Assembly (NCBI GenBank): GCA_964030475.1
Contig: CAXIPT010000002.1
Coordinates: 454,138-518,137 of the forward strand
Origin: Tethya wilhelma
Taxonomy: Eukaryota > Porifera > Demospongiae > Tethyida > Tethyidae
Direction of reading: 5' to 3'
DNA length: 64,000 nt
Numbering within the stretch: position 1 is the stretch's first letter; each line of letters opens with the position of its first letter. The position numbers were made by a program, and so were the translations under genes. The notes beneath the pieces are model-generated. The model was given only the letters and a program-made list of their open reading frames with translations. It was not told the DNA's origin and ran no database searches. Of this stretch, positions 45,875 through 56,171 are shown piece after piece.

Positions 45875-48306
45875 GGCAGTTTGTCTGAATGGACTTTTTT
45901 GAGTTGGCAGGTGAACCCTACTTGTCGACAGTTGACTACTTTTCAATATTCGTGCTATGTGTCAAACAAACTGTATGTATATCATTCTGAAGTTAGTGTT
46001 TTCATGTAACAGAAACATATGCAAGGTATATTTTGTGCGAAGAGTTTATTCTATGACTTCGATAGTACCTTGACTCCACCAATGGCTTGATAGTTTATAA
46101 CTGGATGAACAAACTAGTCCTTTGCAAGTATGCTGCATATGACTGCCGGCATTGCATAATATTTGAGTAAAGAACTAAGAGAGCTGCTTTCGAAAAGTTG
46201 GTCAATAATGGAATTGGAGAGTAAGACCCACCTGTCACTGAAACAAGTTTAGGGAAAACAAAGAAGGTATATATATATATATATATATATTACCATTGAT
46301 CTTTTCAAAAGGAAGTCTTGGCTAACTTTAAACAGATGCTCTGTTTACTGGTACAAAGTTGTACTTTTATTTTGCCTTATGCATACACAAATGAACTGTG
46401 AGTGCCAGTGGCAAGTAAGTTTTTTCTCCTGACTTCTAGAGATGATTCGGTGTGCTTGGTTAGCACTTTCTATGCTTAAATCTCGAACTGCTTTCAATGA
46501 GATCTCTTGGTGTGGCTACTACTACATGATGGCTTCATAAAGCATATGACTGCTTGACTTCACTGTTGTATTCTGGTCCCCCTTTTTCCTCTTATACATA
46601 ACATTAGCTCACAGTAAACACAGATCTGAAAAGAGGTGTGTAGCCATTCAAATTGGATATGCCTACTTTTATACCTGATCAAGACATTGGTAGATGCTTC
46701 CAGGAAATTAGAAACTCCTCTCTTGGGTTCGAGATGGAAAATGGAGTACGCTAAGTGCAAGTGTGGCAGTCAAATTGGGCTGTACTCACATTTTCTGCAA
46801 CTACACACCACCATGTCCATCATTATGTGGAAATCACATTTCTCATCTGTCAATTCATGCTTGTCGATTGCATGGAGGTACCAGTTGTGCAGTCTAAGGG
46901 CTAAATTGGAATGCAGTGTCAGAAACTGGATAGTAGGATGGAGATGTTATTTCGAGATCTCATGATGAATTTTCTGAAAAAAAAAGCCATAGCTCCGTGA
47001 GTGCCACTAGCAACTCAGTTTTTTTCTCGACTTTCGAAAATGATTTGTTGCAGATTGTTAAACTTCCTTCTCTTTGCCAAGGCTCAAACTGCTTTAGATC
47101 ATATCTCCTGGTGAGGCTATTTCATAATTAAAACAATTGCATGATTGTAGTAATTTCAGATGCTATAAGTGAAATTTTTGCAATAGCATCTTATGGGCAT
47201 TCAAGCCCCATCAGCTATGGTGATGACTATCCCAGCTCACTCTGATCTTTTCGTTTCATTCCATCCATGGCTTCTATGCATGAAGTTTATGGTGTGTTAG
47301 AACTGGTTACTTCCAGCCATTTGCACCAATTAGAAAGTGACTAAGACCATTGCTAAAATTGAATTAATAATACATGCATGTGAATGGTTACACAAAAAAG
47401 CATGAGTATAGGCCCGGATCAGATTTTGACCCTCCTCTACCTAAATTCAGGGGTAGTGATTACCTATACTTATTTTTTTGATCAACTTTTTAAACTAAAT
47501 TTATTGTGTGCTATAGATTTTCAGAGCTAGAGGGTGGTATGGATTTGATTCCAACATCGTTACCCTAGTATATATCTCTCTGTTTATAGCAGATCCACTT
47601 TCAATGGTTCAAGTCAATACTCTAACAGATGATACTGCAAATTTGTACTTCAATTAGTTGTAGTAGACACTAAACAATAAGTCATGTACATTAATGACTG
47701 GGAGTAAACGCGCACACGCGCAATGCACTTAATGAGGAATGTTTATGCAAATTTTAACGTGAACGTCAAGTGCGCAAGTTAGAGCCTGTACTACGCCCAC
47801 TTATTTAGAGCCAAATTACTAAATGCTAAATGCGGTGATGGTGCTCCACAGTTTAGCCAGGTTTTTTGTGCTTAAAGTTTACTTTTTGAATACCTAACAA
47901 ATATATTTCAAGGAGGTAAGTGAACCATTGTATTGTAGATAAATATAGCTGGTAAAAGTTCTTGTGGTTATTTGTTTTTACTACAGTTTATGGAATAAAT
48001 TCTTACATAAGAATGGTAGCCTTTCTCCTCCTGATAGTTTAGAGTAACCAAGTAGGGAATACTTTCTAACAAGTTAAACCTTAATTCTTGGATCTTCATC
48101 ACCGCTTTTTGCAAAATGTACCTATGAACAGCTTTTGTTTACGTATACCACGTGGACACTAATTAATTAGTGGGCGTGGTTTTTACTGCTATCCAGCTTC
48201 CTTATACAATGGTCTACCCAAATAATACAATTGTTTGTGCATTGCGGCCAGGAGTACTGTCAGGGAGGAGGTTGAAAGTTGACCATTTTTATGCTGCAGA
48301 CCAACT
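45873..48306. other. Gene-free stretch with diverged direct repeat and (TA)n
   Basis: (TA)n at 46267-46291. About 130 bp around 46405-46525 recur, strongly diverged, around 46996-47120 (GTGCCAGTGGCAAGTAAGTTTTTTCTC against GTGCCACTAGCAACTCAGTT). A 109-codon frame at 46636-46965 is Cys-rich in places but unassigned. Confidence 0.45.
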
Positions 48307-48435
48307 GTCCCAGCCCCTAAGTCACTTGAGGATGATTTGCTCAAAAAAATTTTCAATATGGAAGAGACAGACTTCCCATTGGATCGCAAGTCCCTGAAAC
48401 ACATTGCTTTACAAGGAAGCAAAAAGTGCAAATAG
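48307..48435 (+). pseudogene. Pogo-type transposase fragment, first Asp replaced by Glu
   Basis: VPAPKSLEDDLLKKIFNMEETDFPLDRKSLKHIALQGSKK follows the 'IFNMDETGFPLD.K' stretch of pogo transposases, with the catalytic DET read as EET. Confidence 0.55.
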
Positions 48436-49082
48436 AGAGGTGTAGTCTACACAAAATCAAGCATACCAGTTACATAACGAGGATGAAAGGATGGTGGGTA
48501 TACATAGTTTCCTATTTATTGTGTGTTTATTTAGTCATCTATTTGCCTTTTTTTTAAGAATTATGATTTCGATTCTGAAGTCATATTATGCGACGCCATG
48601 GCTTTTATTATGGACAAGTCTGCATTCTCTTCGGCTCCACCTCCTAGTCACAAAGTTCCTACTTCTACTAATACAAGTTTTGTATTTCATACCATTGAAG
48701 AAAACTGTACAGTTGCTGCTCACATGGATTTGTCTGAGGTAAGTGCAAGACCCAACAAGGCTGATGAAGTTATAGCATTTCATTTGTGATGTATATTATA
48801 TATCTGCATGCATGTATATATATATATACCCAGTCGATCATGTGTAACTTGACATGTGCGGTCAACAACTTATCGTTTCATATTTGCATGTATAGGTCCT
48901 TACTTTTATGAGAGCAGATACTTGCGTTTCTTCCAGACCCATTGTCACCATATGGGTTGGGAAAGTCGTTGAGCTTGAAATAGCTGTTGATGTTTTAGGT
49001 ATTTGCCAGTTACCCACCTATGTTCAAGGGTATCTATGGGAACTGAGCATCATAATAATGCATCATACAACGTCTTGAAAAC
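48436..49082. other. Unassigned sequence with a 63-codon open frame
   Basis: The frame at 48598-48789 (MAFIMDKSAFSSAPPPSHKV) is short and unassigned. AT dinucleotide runs lie near 48810. Confidence 0.4.
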
Positions 49083-49830
49083 AAGGAAGAGCAGGAGGAC
49101 ACAATGGCCTCAGTGTAACAGATACAGCAGTTGCTCAGGAAGCGAAACTCACTAAAAGAGATGTATCAGTAGTCTTGATAGATTACAAAAGGAATACGAC
49201 ATAATGCCAAAGACGGGAAAAATCAAGCAAGAGAGGAGCCTGTTTCAGAGGGACTCTCTGAAGTACGTATAAAAGAATTAAAAATCAGCAGGTAAAGATT
49301 GTCAAACTATAAAACTTTCAACTTAGACAAAATCGCTCAAACAGCTTTAAGCGTGCAGTCTAGGTACATGCTAAAAAATATCACTCAGGATCTATTCTGT
49401 ATCTGAGTAGCACTGATATCCTGAACTAAGACAAACAACCCAAGTCAGTTAACTTAAGTAGTCTGAAATTGTATGCGACTCACGAGATAACAAATAATAA
49501 ACTCCAAGCACATACTAGTCTTATACCCAAGCTCTTCCTCCTCAAAATGTCTTTGATCTCAGCAGTGTCTCGCGGCCTTGTATGTAAGACAATCAACGGC
49601 AACATTAGAACAGTTCACAATATGCAATGGAGGACATTGAATCAGCAAGAGCAGCTAATAGTGCTTCATGAAGATGACTACCAAATACCTTTCTTTACTT
49701 CTACTATACACTGTGCAACAACCCAGCTGCAAGTGAGAGAGTATTTAGCAATGGCTATAGCAACAAGGTTAATCCTGAAGAATTGTACCATGCATGAAGG
49801 AGGAGACAATAATATCAAGCAACAAGAGTG
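49083..49830 (+). mobile_element. R2-like non-LTR reverse transcriptase, copy C, highly decayed
   Basis: It reads GRAGGHNGLSVTDTAVAQEAKLTKRDVSVVLIDYKR (49085-49195), then IKQERSLFQRDSLKYV (the FQGDSLSP motif, 49225-49270). LKLYATHEI near 49465 stands where (Y)xDD..LYA is expected. A 120-codon frame follows with HTSLIPKL. The sequence differs from copies A and B and looks older. Confidence 0.6.
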
Positions 49831-50934
49831 ATTTCTCAAGAATACGAACAAATTACTATTCAAACACGAACTATGCCTGATTACACATTTTTGAAGTTGT
49901 CATTAATTTTAACATAAATTTCAAGTTCATTCTTCTGCCCTCGGTGTACTATAGCAAGCATTCTTCGTGCTTTTAAATCGCTAAGAACCTTATGCTAGGT
50001 CACTAACATATACTTATTTCACTTCCGGCGGCAAACTCAAATCTGATCGACTTTAGTACGTGGCTCTGATAGCAAACTAAGTATGAATGGTGATGTCCTA
50101 GATCAACTTTTGCCATTTGCAATCATGCGATTATTACTCATTGCTCGCTAAACCATCACAGAATTTCTTTATATCTACAGATCCAACAACTTCAGTAGTA
50201 ACCGTTGTACTGATTAAGTGTCGGGATAAAGCATGTGTCTTGTTGGAGGTGAGCCGATAATAGATACCTGGGTAAAAACGGTCCTCAAAATTCCACGGAC
50301 ACACGGTATACTCTATATAAATACCACGATACCACCATTTACCAATGGGTTATCCCGGGTGAAAAATGGTCCGCGGATATTGCGTTGCATAGTTTTTGCG
50401 TACTAAACCGCCAAATACCTCGTGATGCGTTTTTTTGGCAACCAGTTTTTGGAGAAAAGCTACGGTTTACAGCAATTATTTCACAACTTTCATGGTGATA
50501 CAAGAAATTTGTAAGCCTATATTATTTTTTTTTCAAGCCATGCTTGCTATGTTTGTCGATTCGCAGACATACAAAAACTAGACACAGTGCTTATTTCTTG
50601 CAATGTTATAAACATTAATTTTGTGATTTTAACCTACCAAAGTAAACAGATCGAGAAGAAAAGCAGTTAAACTGTATTTACAAATGCTCAATAGGCCTAT
50701 ATACCACAAGGCAAAAATTGACTCCACCCACTTGCTGTGTCAGCTAGCTGAGAACCTCCAGTATATGCACCAATATAAAGTTCCCGTTTTCGTTCCATAG
50801 TATGTTCGTAAACGATCGTGCACTGCAAAGAAAAGAAATGAAATGGTACAGTGCAGCTGTGTAATCACTCTAGGCTAGCTTGCAAGTTTTGAGTACTAGG
50901 CTTGTTGTTACAAGTAAGCAATTAAAGCAATTTA
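49831..50934. other. Gene-free stretch
   Basis: CCTGGGTAAAAACGGTC near 50270 and CCCGGGTGAAAAATGGTC near 50355 suggest a short diverged direct repeat. No gene was recognised. Confidence 0.45.
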
Positions 50935-51690
50935 AATTAATTAGCCCTGAACTTTAAACTTCATATACCAATAGGTATAAGGGACTACTCTACTAAAAAA
51001 TCAAGTCAGAGTTAGAAATGCTTGTAAGACTTGGCGCTACTCGTCGGTGAGCGACTAACCGTCACGATCTTCGCGATTGCGATGGTAGGGTATAGAGCGA
51101 CGCTTTTTTCTACAATCCTTCAGAGTATATATAAGCTTGAAACTTGCTAAAGTACAGATCACATGAAAGGTAAACGTCTCGCGCAAGCAACGAGTGAGCA
51201 ATAAACTCTATAGCAGTTTTTCCACGCGTGTTGTTGTGGTATACTCGTGAAGGGACGAGTTTTTACAGCTACTCGCGAGTGAAACCTCGTTGCTCTACTC
51301 GAGTTTTGACTGCAACATAGATTGAAATAGAGAGTGCAACACTATAAGTACCCACAAAACTATTAGCCTAAAAGTGTTTCTCGAGTGAGCCATAGTTAGA
51401 CACTCGCGTGTGCATTACAAAACTCGCAGTGCTAACTTGCAGGCGTGCAACTTGCAGGCGTGCCCTCGCACTCGCACGTGGCGTTTACGTTTCACCTGAT
51501 CCGTAGGTATAGGGATAGTTAGGCTATATATATAGCGATAGCATCATGCACTTTTGTAAGGCTGGTTGGCTAGCTGGAAAGAAAGCTTTAGGTGCATGCA
51601 CGACTATGTCGTAACGTATTAGATCCTCCTGTACATTAAGCTTTTTTTTATCAGCAAAAGCTAGCTGGATTGTTTCTTGGCTGCGTTTTA
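50935..51690 (-). repeat. Dispersed repeat, copy 3 (reverse), split by an insertion
   Basis: In reverse complement it follows copy 1 (13970-14330): GTACAGGAGG, AGCCTAACTATCCCTATACC, then after the insertion AGCTTATATATACTC, GATCGTGAC, TTTTAGTAGAGTAGT. It is more diverged than copy 2. Confidence 0.65.
51155..51503. mobile_element. 349-bp TA-flanked inverted-repeat element nested in dispersed repeat copy 3
   Basis: CAGATCACATGAAAGGTAAA begins the left end; the last 22 bases are its reverse complement at 18 of 22 positions. TA at 51153-51154 and 51504-51505 flank it. In copies 1 and 2 the equivalent site is a single TA (GCTACGTAGGTGCAG in reverse). The interior is rich in CGAGT/ACTCG words. The layout is that of a Tc1/mariner-class MITE. 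Confidence 0.75.
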
Positions 51691-52684
51691 TAAAAAGTTT
51701 GGTCTACTCTCTTTTCGTATAAGAAAAACAAATGGAAGGCGTAGCTACTACAAATTTCAAAATTAATTTAGCAGATGATGTCATTCACTTCAAAAGAATT
51801 CAACGTATAATCGGTTAAACTCTCTATGAGTGAAAATTGATCTGTGGAATTCTATGAACCAGTTGTTAGGCCAGCGGTCAGGAAGCATACGCTGTCGATT
51901 AGACATGTCTCTGCTCTTTAGAACTTTTTTTTAAAATTGCAAGTCTCTCTTGTGGTTTACCACATGGAAAAGTGAAGTATACTTTGCATGAACAGACGTA
52001 ATTTTACTGATGAAATACGGGGATTTACCACTATAACTTCCACACATTTATCAATCTAAAATGATGCTTCATTTAATATTTTTCTTTTAGATCAAATCCT
52101 CTACTCTAGACTTTCTCCCAGCTTTCCTCCAAGTGGAGCAGTCTGTATTTGGTCATTGGAAGTTTGATAAGGCCAGAATGAGATGATGGCAATCATTTGT
52201 TTCAATGGGGAGGTTAGTTGCGCCAATATTAAGATTTTTTTTTTTAAATTAAGCTTCGGCACGTGCAGAAGATTATGGTACTATCGTTTATTCTGTCTGT
52301 CTGTTAAATTATCAGATCAGGTTCCAAACTAAAAACGTTTCCACGTTGCAGAAAAACGGGCTTGAAGCAGCTCTGAGGTTTTAAGCTTGAGAACTAAGCA
52401 GAAACCCTTATAAAAAGATTTGTACCAACACTGGAGAGAGCTTTCACGGTTAGATTAAAGTATAGTGTCCTTAATGATATGCTTAAATGTACAAAGTACA
52501 AGTTCAGCCGATTATCAGATGATCAGTTGCAACTTGTCAAGAGGCTGGAGGCTTCTGTAATGCCTATAATACTTGTAGCTCAGTGCAAGAGCATAATGTA
52601 TTTGACTACAAGTTGAAGTAATGATGGTCTTTCATGCAGATGGTCGACCTGTAGCACTCAGTCATGATCACATCCTTCAATTAA
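51691..52684. other. Unassigned sequence, possibly worn HECT-like coding
   Basis: Short readings such as TLERAFTVRLKYSVLNDMLKC (about 52430-52490) and LVKRLEASVMPIILVAQC (52530-52590) look once-coding and may be the part before the HECT-like end. They are interrupted by the TCTG repeat copy at 52245-52308. Confidence 0.35.
52245..52308. repeat. Interspersed repeat with (TCTG)n tail, copy 2
   Basis: AAGCTTCGGCACGTGCAGAA, GATTATGGTA and three TCTG units; compare 4681-4762. Confidence 0.75.
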
Positions 52685-52864
52685 TTTTTCACTGGAGCTA
52701 GTGAGCTTCCTGCTACAGAATTTGATGCTACGCCTCTTATTGTATTTACTCCAGATGATTGGTTGCCATCCACTTCAACATGTGCAATAACCATTACATT
52801 TCCTCGGTCAATGGCTAAGTTGTCTTACAAAGCATGTACGAAAATTAAACACGCGGAATTTTAA
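52685..52864 (+). pseudogene. HECT-like C-terminal fragment
   Basis: FFTGASELPATEFDATPLIVF, then LPSTSTCAITITFPRSMAKLSYKA. The pattern 'F.TG...LP..GF' followed by 'LP.[SA].TC...L..P' is the end of the HECT E3 fold. The cysteine in STC sits where the catalytic Cys of HECT ligases is found. Its Gly to Glu change (ATEFD for ATGFD) and lack of the upstream lobe mark it as a fragment. Same family type as 17578-17760. Confidence 0.6.
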
Positions 52865-53635
52865 CTTACGGAATATTTTCAATACGAAAATACGTATCTC
52901 AAACTATAGTATATTATTCAATTTTCAATTACTCAAATTTACGATTTCACAATACAATTCAACACCATGGTCTATGCATGTCTGCAAAGGATCTATGGTA
53001 ACCTGATGTAATCCAGTAAACCTTGACAGCTAGGGTACACAAACAAAAATTTGGTGTTGTTATTACACAGTACAGGCTGGCTTTTGGTAATTAGTGGATT
53101 TTCTTGTTATGCTCTTTGTAAACAAACCCACATAATCACATTAATTTCATGCTCTGTGTTGTTTGATTTCAACCTTGTCTTTATGTATAATAATTCTCTC
53201 AAACTTGTTATAATCTGCCTACTTTTCTATGTCATTTAGCATCACAGTTTGTCGCTGTTTTGCCGAACCTACCCAAGCAACATGGTCGTGGCTGTCTAGC
53301 AAAGTGAAACATCACAAACTTGGCGGAGAGTCTCGGCCAAGGGGGGGTGCAAGGGGGTGCAAGGGGGTGCAGGCGCACCCCCCTTTTGAAGTAAAAACAA
53401 TCATAAAACATTAAGTTATGCTGGGTGGAGGTGACAGTAGTGTAGCTAGGGGTCACAGGGGGTCAATGGCAAACAAAATAGTTGCATGCCCTTTAAGTGT
53501 GCAGCACTCGACCATGCATCGAGTGCTGCCCACTTGATTGTTGAGTGCTGCATGCCACGTACATTATAGTGCCATTTTGTTCTAATTATAACTTATGTAC
53601 TTCCTAACTGAATTATACTTGAAAACTATTTCCAG
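52865..53635. other. Gene-free stretch with G-rich hairpin
   Basis: 53340-53386 holds AGGGGGGTGCA-type units, three G-runs of five to seven, followed by GGCGCACCCCCC. This could form a G-quadruplex or a hairpin. No gene was recognised. Confidence 0.5.
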
Positions 53636-53784
53636 ACAACAAGAATATAGAATCCGATGGTCCTAACATTATTCTGCCTGTATATGTTCTTGGAGCTGCT
53701 CTGTTCATACTCCTAATTCTTCTAGCTGGAATTGCTTTATCCAAGTGCTTTTTTAATCTACATATTGGTATTATGTTGAGTTAG
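53636..53784 (+). other. Candidate transmembrane exon
   Basis: An acceptor CTATTTCCAG precedes a frame reading NKNIESDGPN, then IILPVYVLGAALFILLILLAGIALS, then KCFF. This is a single membrane span with a short outer stem and a positively charged inner edge. It stops at 53782 unless spliced before. The exon type fits a single-pass receptor, but no partner exon was found. Confidence 0.35.
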
Positions 53785-54245
53785 ACTAAGTTTTGCCACA
53801 TCATGTTGTGTTGTGTTGTGTTATAATAGTTTTGCCACATCTGTTCATGCTCTGTAATGTAGTTTTAGATATTACGTTATGTATTCATTTGGTGTTATGT
53901 TGTCAATGAGTTAGACCAAGTTTTGCCACATCATGTTGTGTTGTGTTGTGTTATAATAGTTTTGCCACATCTGTTAATGCTCCGTAATGTATTTTTAGAT
54001 ATTACATTATGTATTGGTGTTATGTTGTCAATGAGTTAGACTAAGTTTTGCCACATCATGTTGTGTTGTTGTGTTGTGTTATAATAGTTTTGCCACATCT
54101 GTTCATGCTCCGTAATGTATTTTTAGATATTACATTATGTATTGGTGTTATGTTGTCAATGAGTTAGACTAAGTTTTGCTACATCATGTTGTGTTGTGTT
54201 GTGTTATAATAGTTTTGCCACATCTGCTCATGCTCCGTAATGTAG
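53758..54245. repeat. Minisatellite, about four ~127-bp units
   Basis: AGTTTTGCCACATCATGTTG recurs at about 53789, 53919, 54044 and 54172. Each unit holds a second, shorter AGTTTTGCCACATCTG word and GTTGT runs. Units differ little. Confidence 0.9.
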
Positions 54246-54620
54246 AGTTTTGTGACAAGAATAATAAAAAATAATATTGAGTATTAAGAAACAAAATAAA
54301 ATTTGGGAGTGATACAAACAGTACCTACAGTTCCAGGTAAAATTCTAATCTGGTGAGGCACAAATGAATTAAAACAGGTTTGGCATTGAAACATACTGAT
54401 TACTAGTATAATGAAGGCACTGATGGTGCACAAGGCTCGACACACTCAACTATAGCTAGTACACTTAAAAGAGTTTGTTATACCTGCATGTATGGCCCAG
54501 GTGCAGACACAAATCTACCACAGGGTTTTCCCCAGGATAGTTAATCAGAGTGGCGTGCCAGAGAAAACATCAAAGCATTATTGTAGTTTTTTTGTGCATT
54601 CTTTCAGTTTAAATTAACCN

Positions 54621-55930
54621 GGTGAAATTTTACTTTTTTCAAGTCATGAAACATTCTGTTGGTGTAAATAAGTTTGATTGTGAAAAAAATTTTTTTCGCA
54701 CGATAGAGATAAAGAACTTAGTTTTTTTGTGTGACTATGGACCTAGAAAATTTTCTAAGATCAAAAAGTTCACCTTTTTGCTGAAAACGTTTATTTTGAC
54801 TTGATAACAATTTTCAGCTCAAAGGAAACACTTTGGTGAAATTTTACTTTTTTCAACTCATGAAACATTCTCTTGGTGTAAAAAACATTGTTGGTGAAAA
54901 ACAATGTTTTATCACGGTAGAACTTAGTTTTTTTGTGTTACTATGGACTTAGAAAATTTTCAAAGACCAAAAAGTTCACTTTTTGTTAAAAACGTTTTTT
55001 TTGATTTGAAAACAATTTTCAGCACAAAGAAACACTTTGGTGAAATTTAAATTTTATCAACATGTAACATTATCTTCATGTAAATAAAAATGACGGCGAA
55101 CAACAGTTTTCACATGGTAGAATAAAGAACTTAGTTTTTTTGTGTGACTGTGGACTTAGCAAATTTTCTAAGACCAAAGAGTACACTATTCGCAAATAAA
55201 GTTTATTTTGACATGAAAACAATTTTGGGCAAAAAAGAAACACTTTGGTGAAATTTTACTTTATCAACAAATAAGATTGATGGTGTAAAACAAAGTTTCG
55301 GCACGATAGATATAAAGAACTTAGTTTTTTTGTGACTATTAACTTTCAAAACTTTCTAAGACAAAAAAAGTTTATTTTTTGCTAAAAACGTTTATTTTGG
55401 CTTGAAAACATATTTCAGCGCAAAAGAAAAACTTTGGTGAAATTTTATGAAACATTCTCTTGGTTTAAAAAAGATTGTTGGTGATAAACAAAGTTTTCTC
55501 ATGGTAGATATAAAGAACTTAGTTTTTTTGAGTGACTATGAACTTAGAAAATTTTCTAAGACCAAAAAGTACACTATTCGCATAAATTGTTTAATTTGAC
55601 ATGAAAACGATTTTCAGATGAAATGAAACCCTTTAGGGAAACTTTACTTTTTTCCACTCATGAAATATTCTCTTGGTGTAAAAAACATTGTTGGTGATAA
55701 ACCAAGTTTTATCACGGTTGAACTTAGTTTTTTTGGTGTGACTATGATCTTAGAAAATTTTCTAACACCAAAAAGTTCACTTTGTGCTTAAAACATTTAT
55801 TTTGAATTAAATAATTAATTATTTATTAATTAATTTGAAATAACACTGATGGTGAAAAACAAAATTTTCTCACAGTAGAGTTATATAAAGAACTTAGGTT
55901 TTTTGTCTGACTATGGACTTACTCAGATAG
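54621..55930. repeat. ~200-bp satellite, six to seven units
   Basis: Unit starts (GGTGAAATTTTACTTTTTTC or close) lie near 54621, 54835, 55039, 55247, 55436, 55635 and 55840. Each unit includes GAACTTAGTTTTTTTGTGTG and AGAAAATTTTCTAAGACC. Spacing is 189-214 bp. Units are clearly diverged. An N at 54620 sits at the left edge. Confidence 0.85.
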
Positions 55931-56171
55931 GTTAAGGCGAGCTCATGTTCGAACGCGCGCGCCGCGTCAATATGACGTGACGTAATAAATATTCACGTGA
56001 TCGTGAGATATTGTGGGAGGGCCCCTACTAGCTACAAAGATAAACACAGATATGCAGAGAAAAGACGGACAGCGTGAGAGACTCAGAGGCATAGAGAGGT
56101 AAGTATAATAGCTAGCACTAAGTTAAAACATAAAAATATGTACTGTACAAGGTTCTTGAACCTGAATATGT

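Noticed and set aside
54622..54804. 60-codon ORF in the satellite
   Set aside because: AT-rich chance frame. It is not kept open in the other satellite units.
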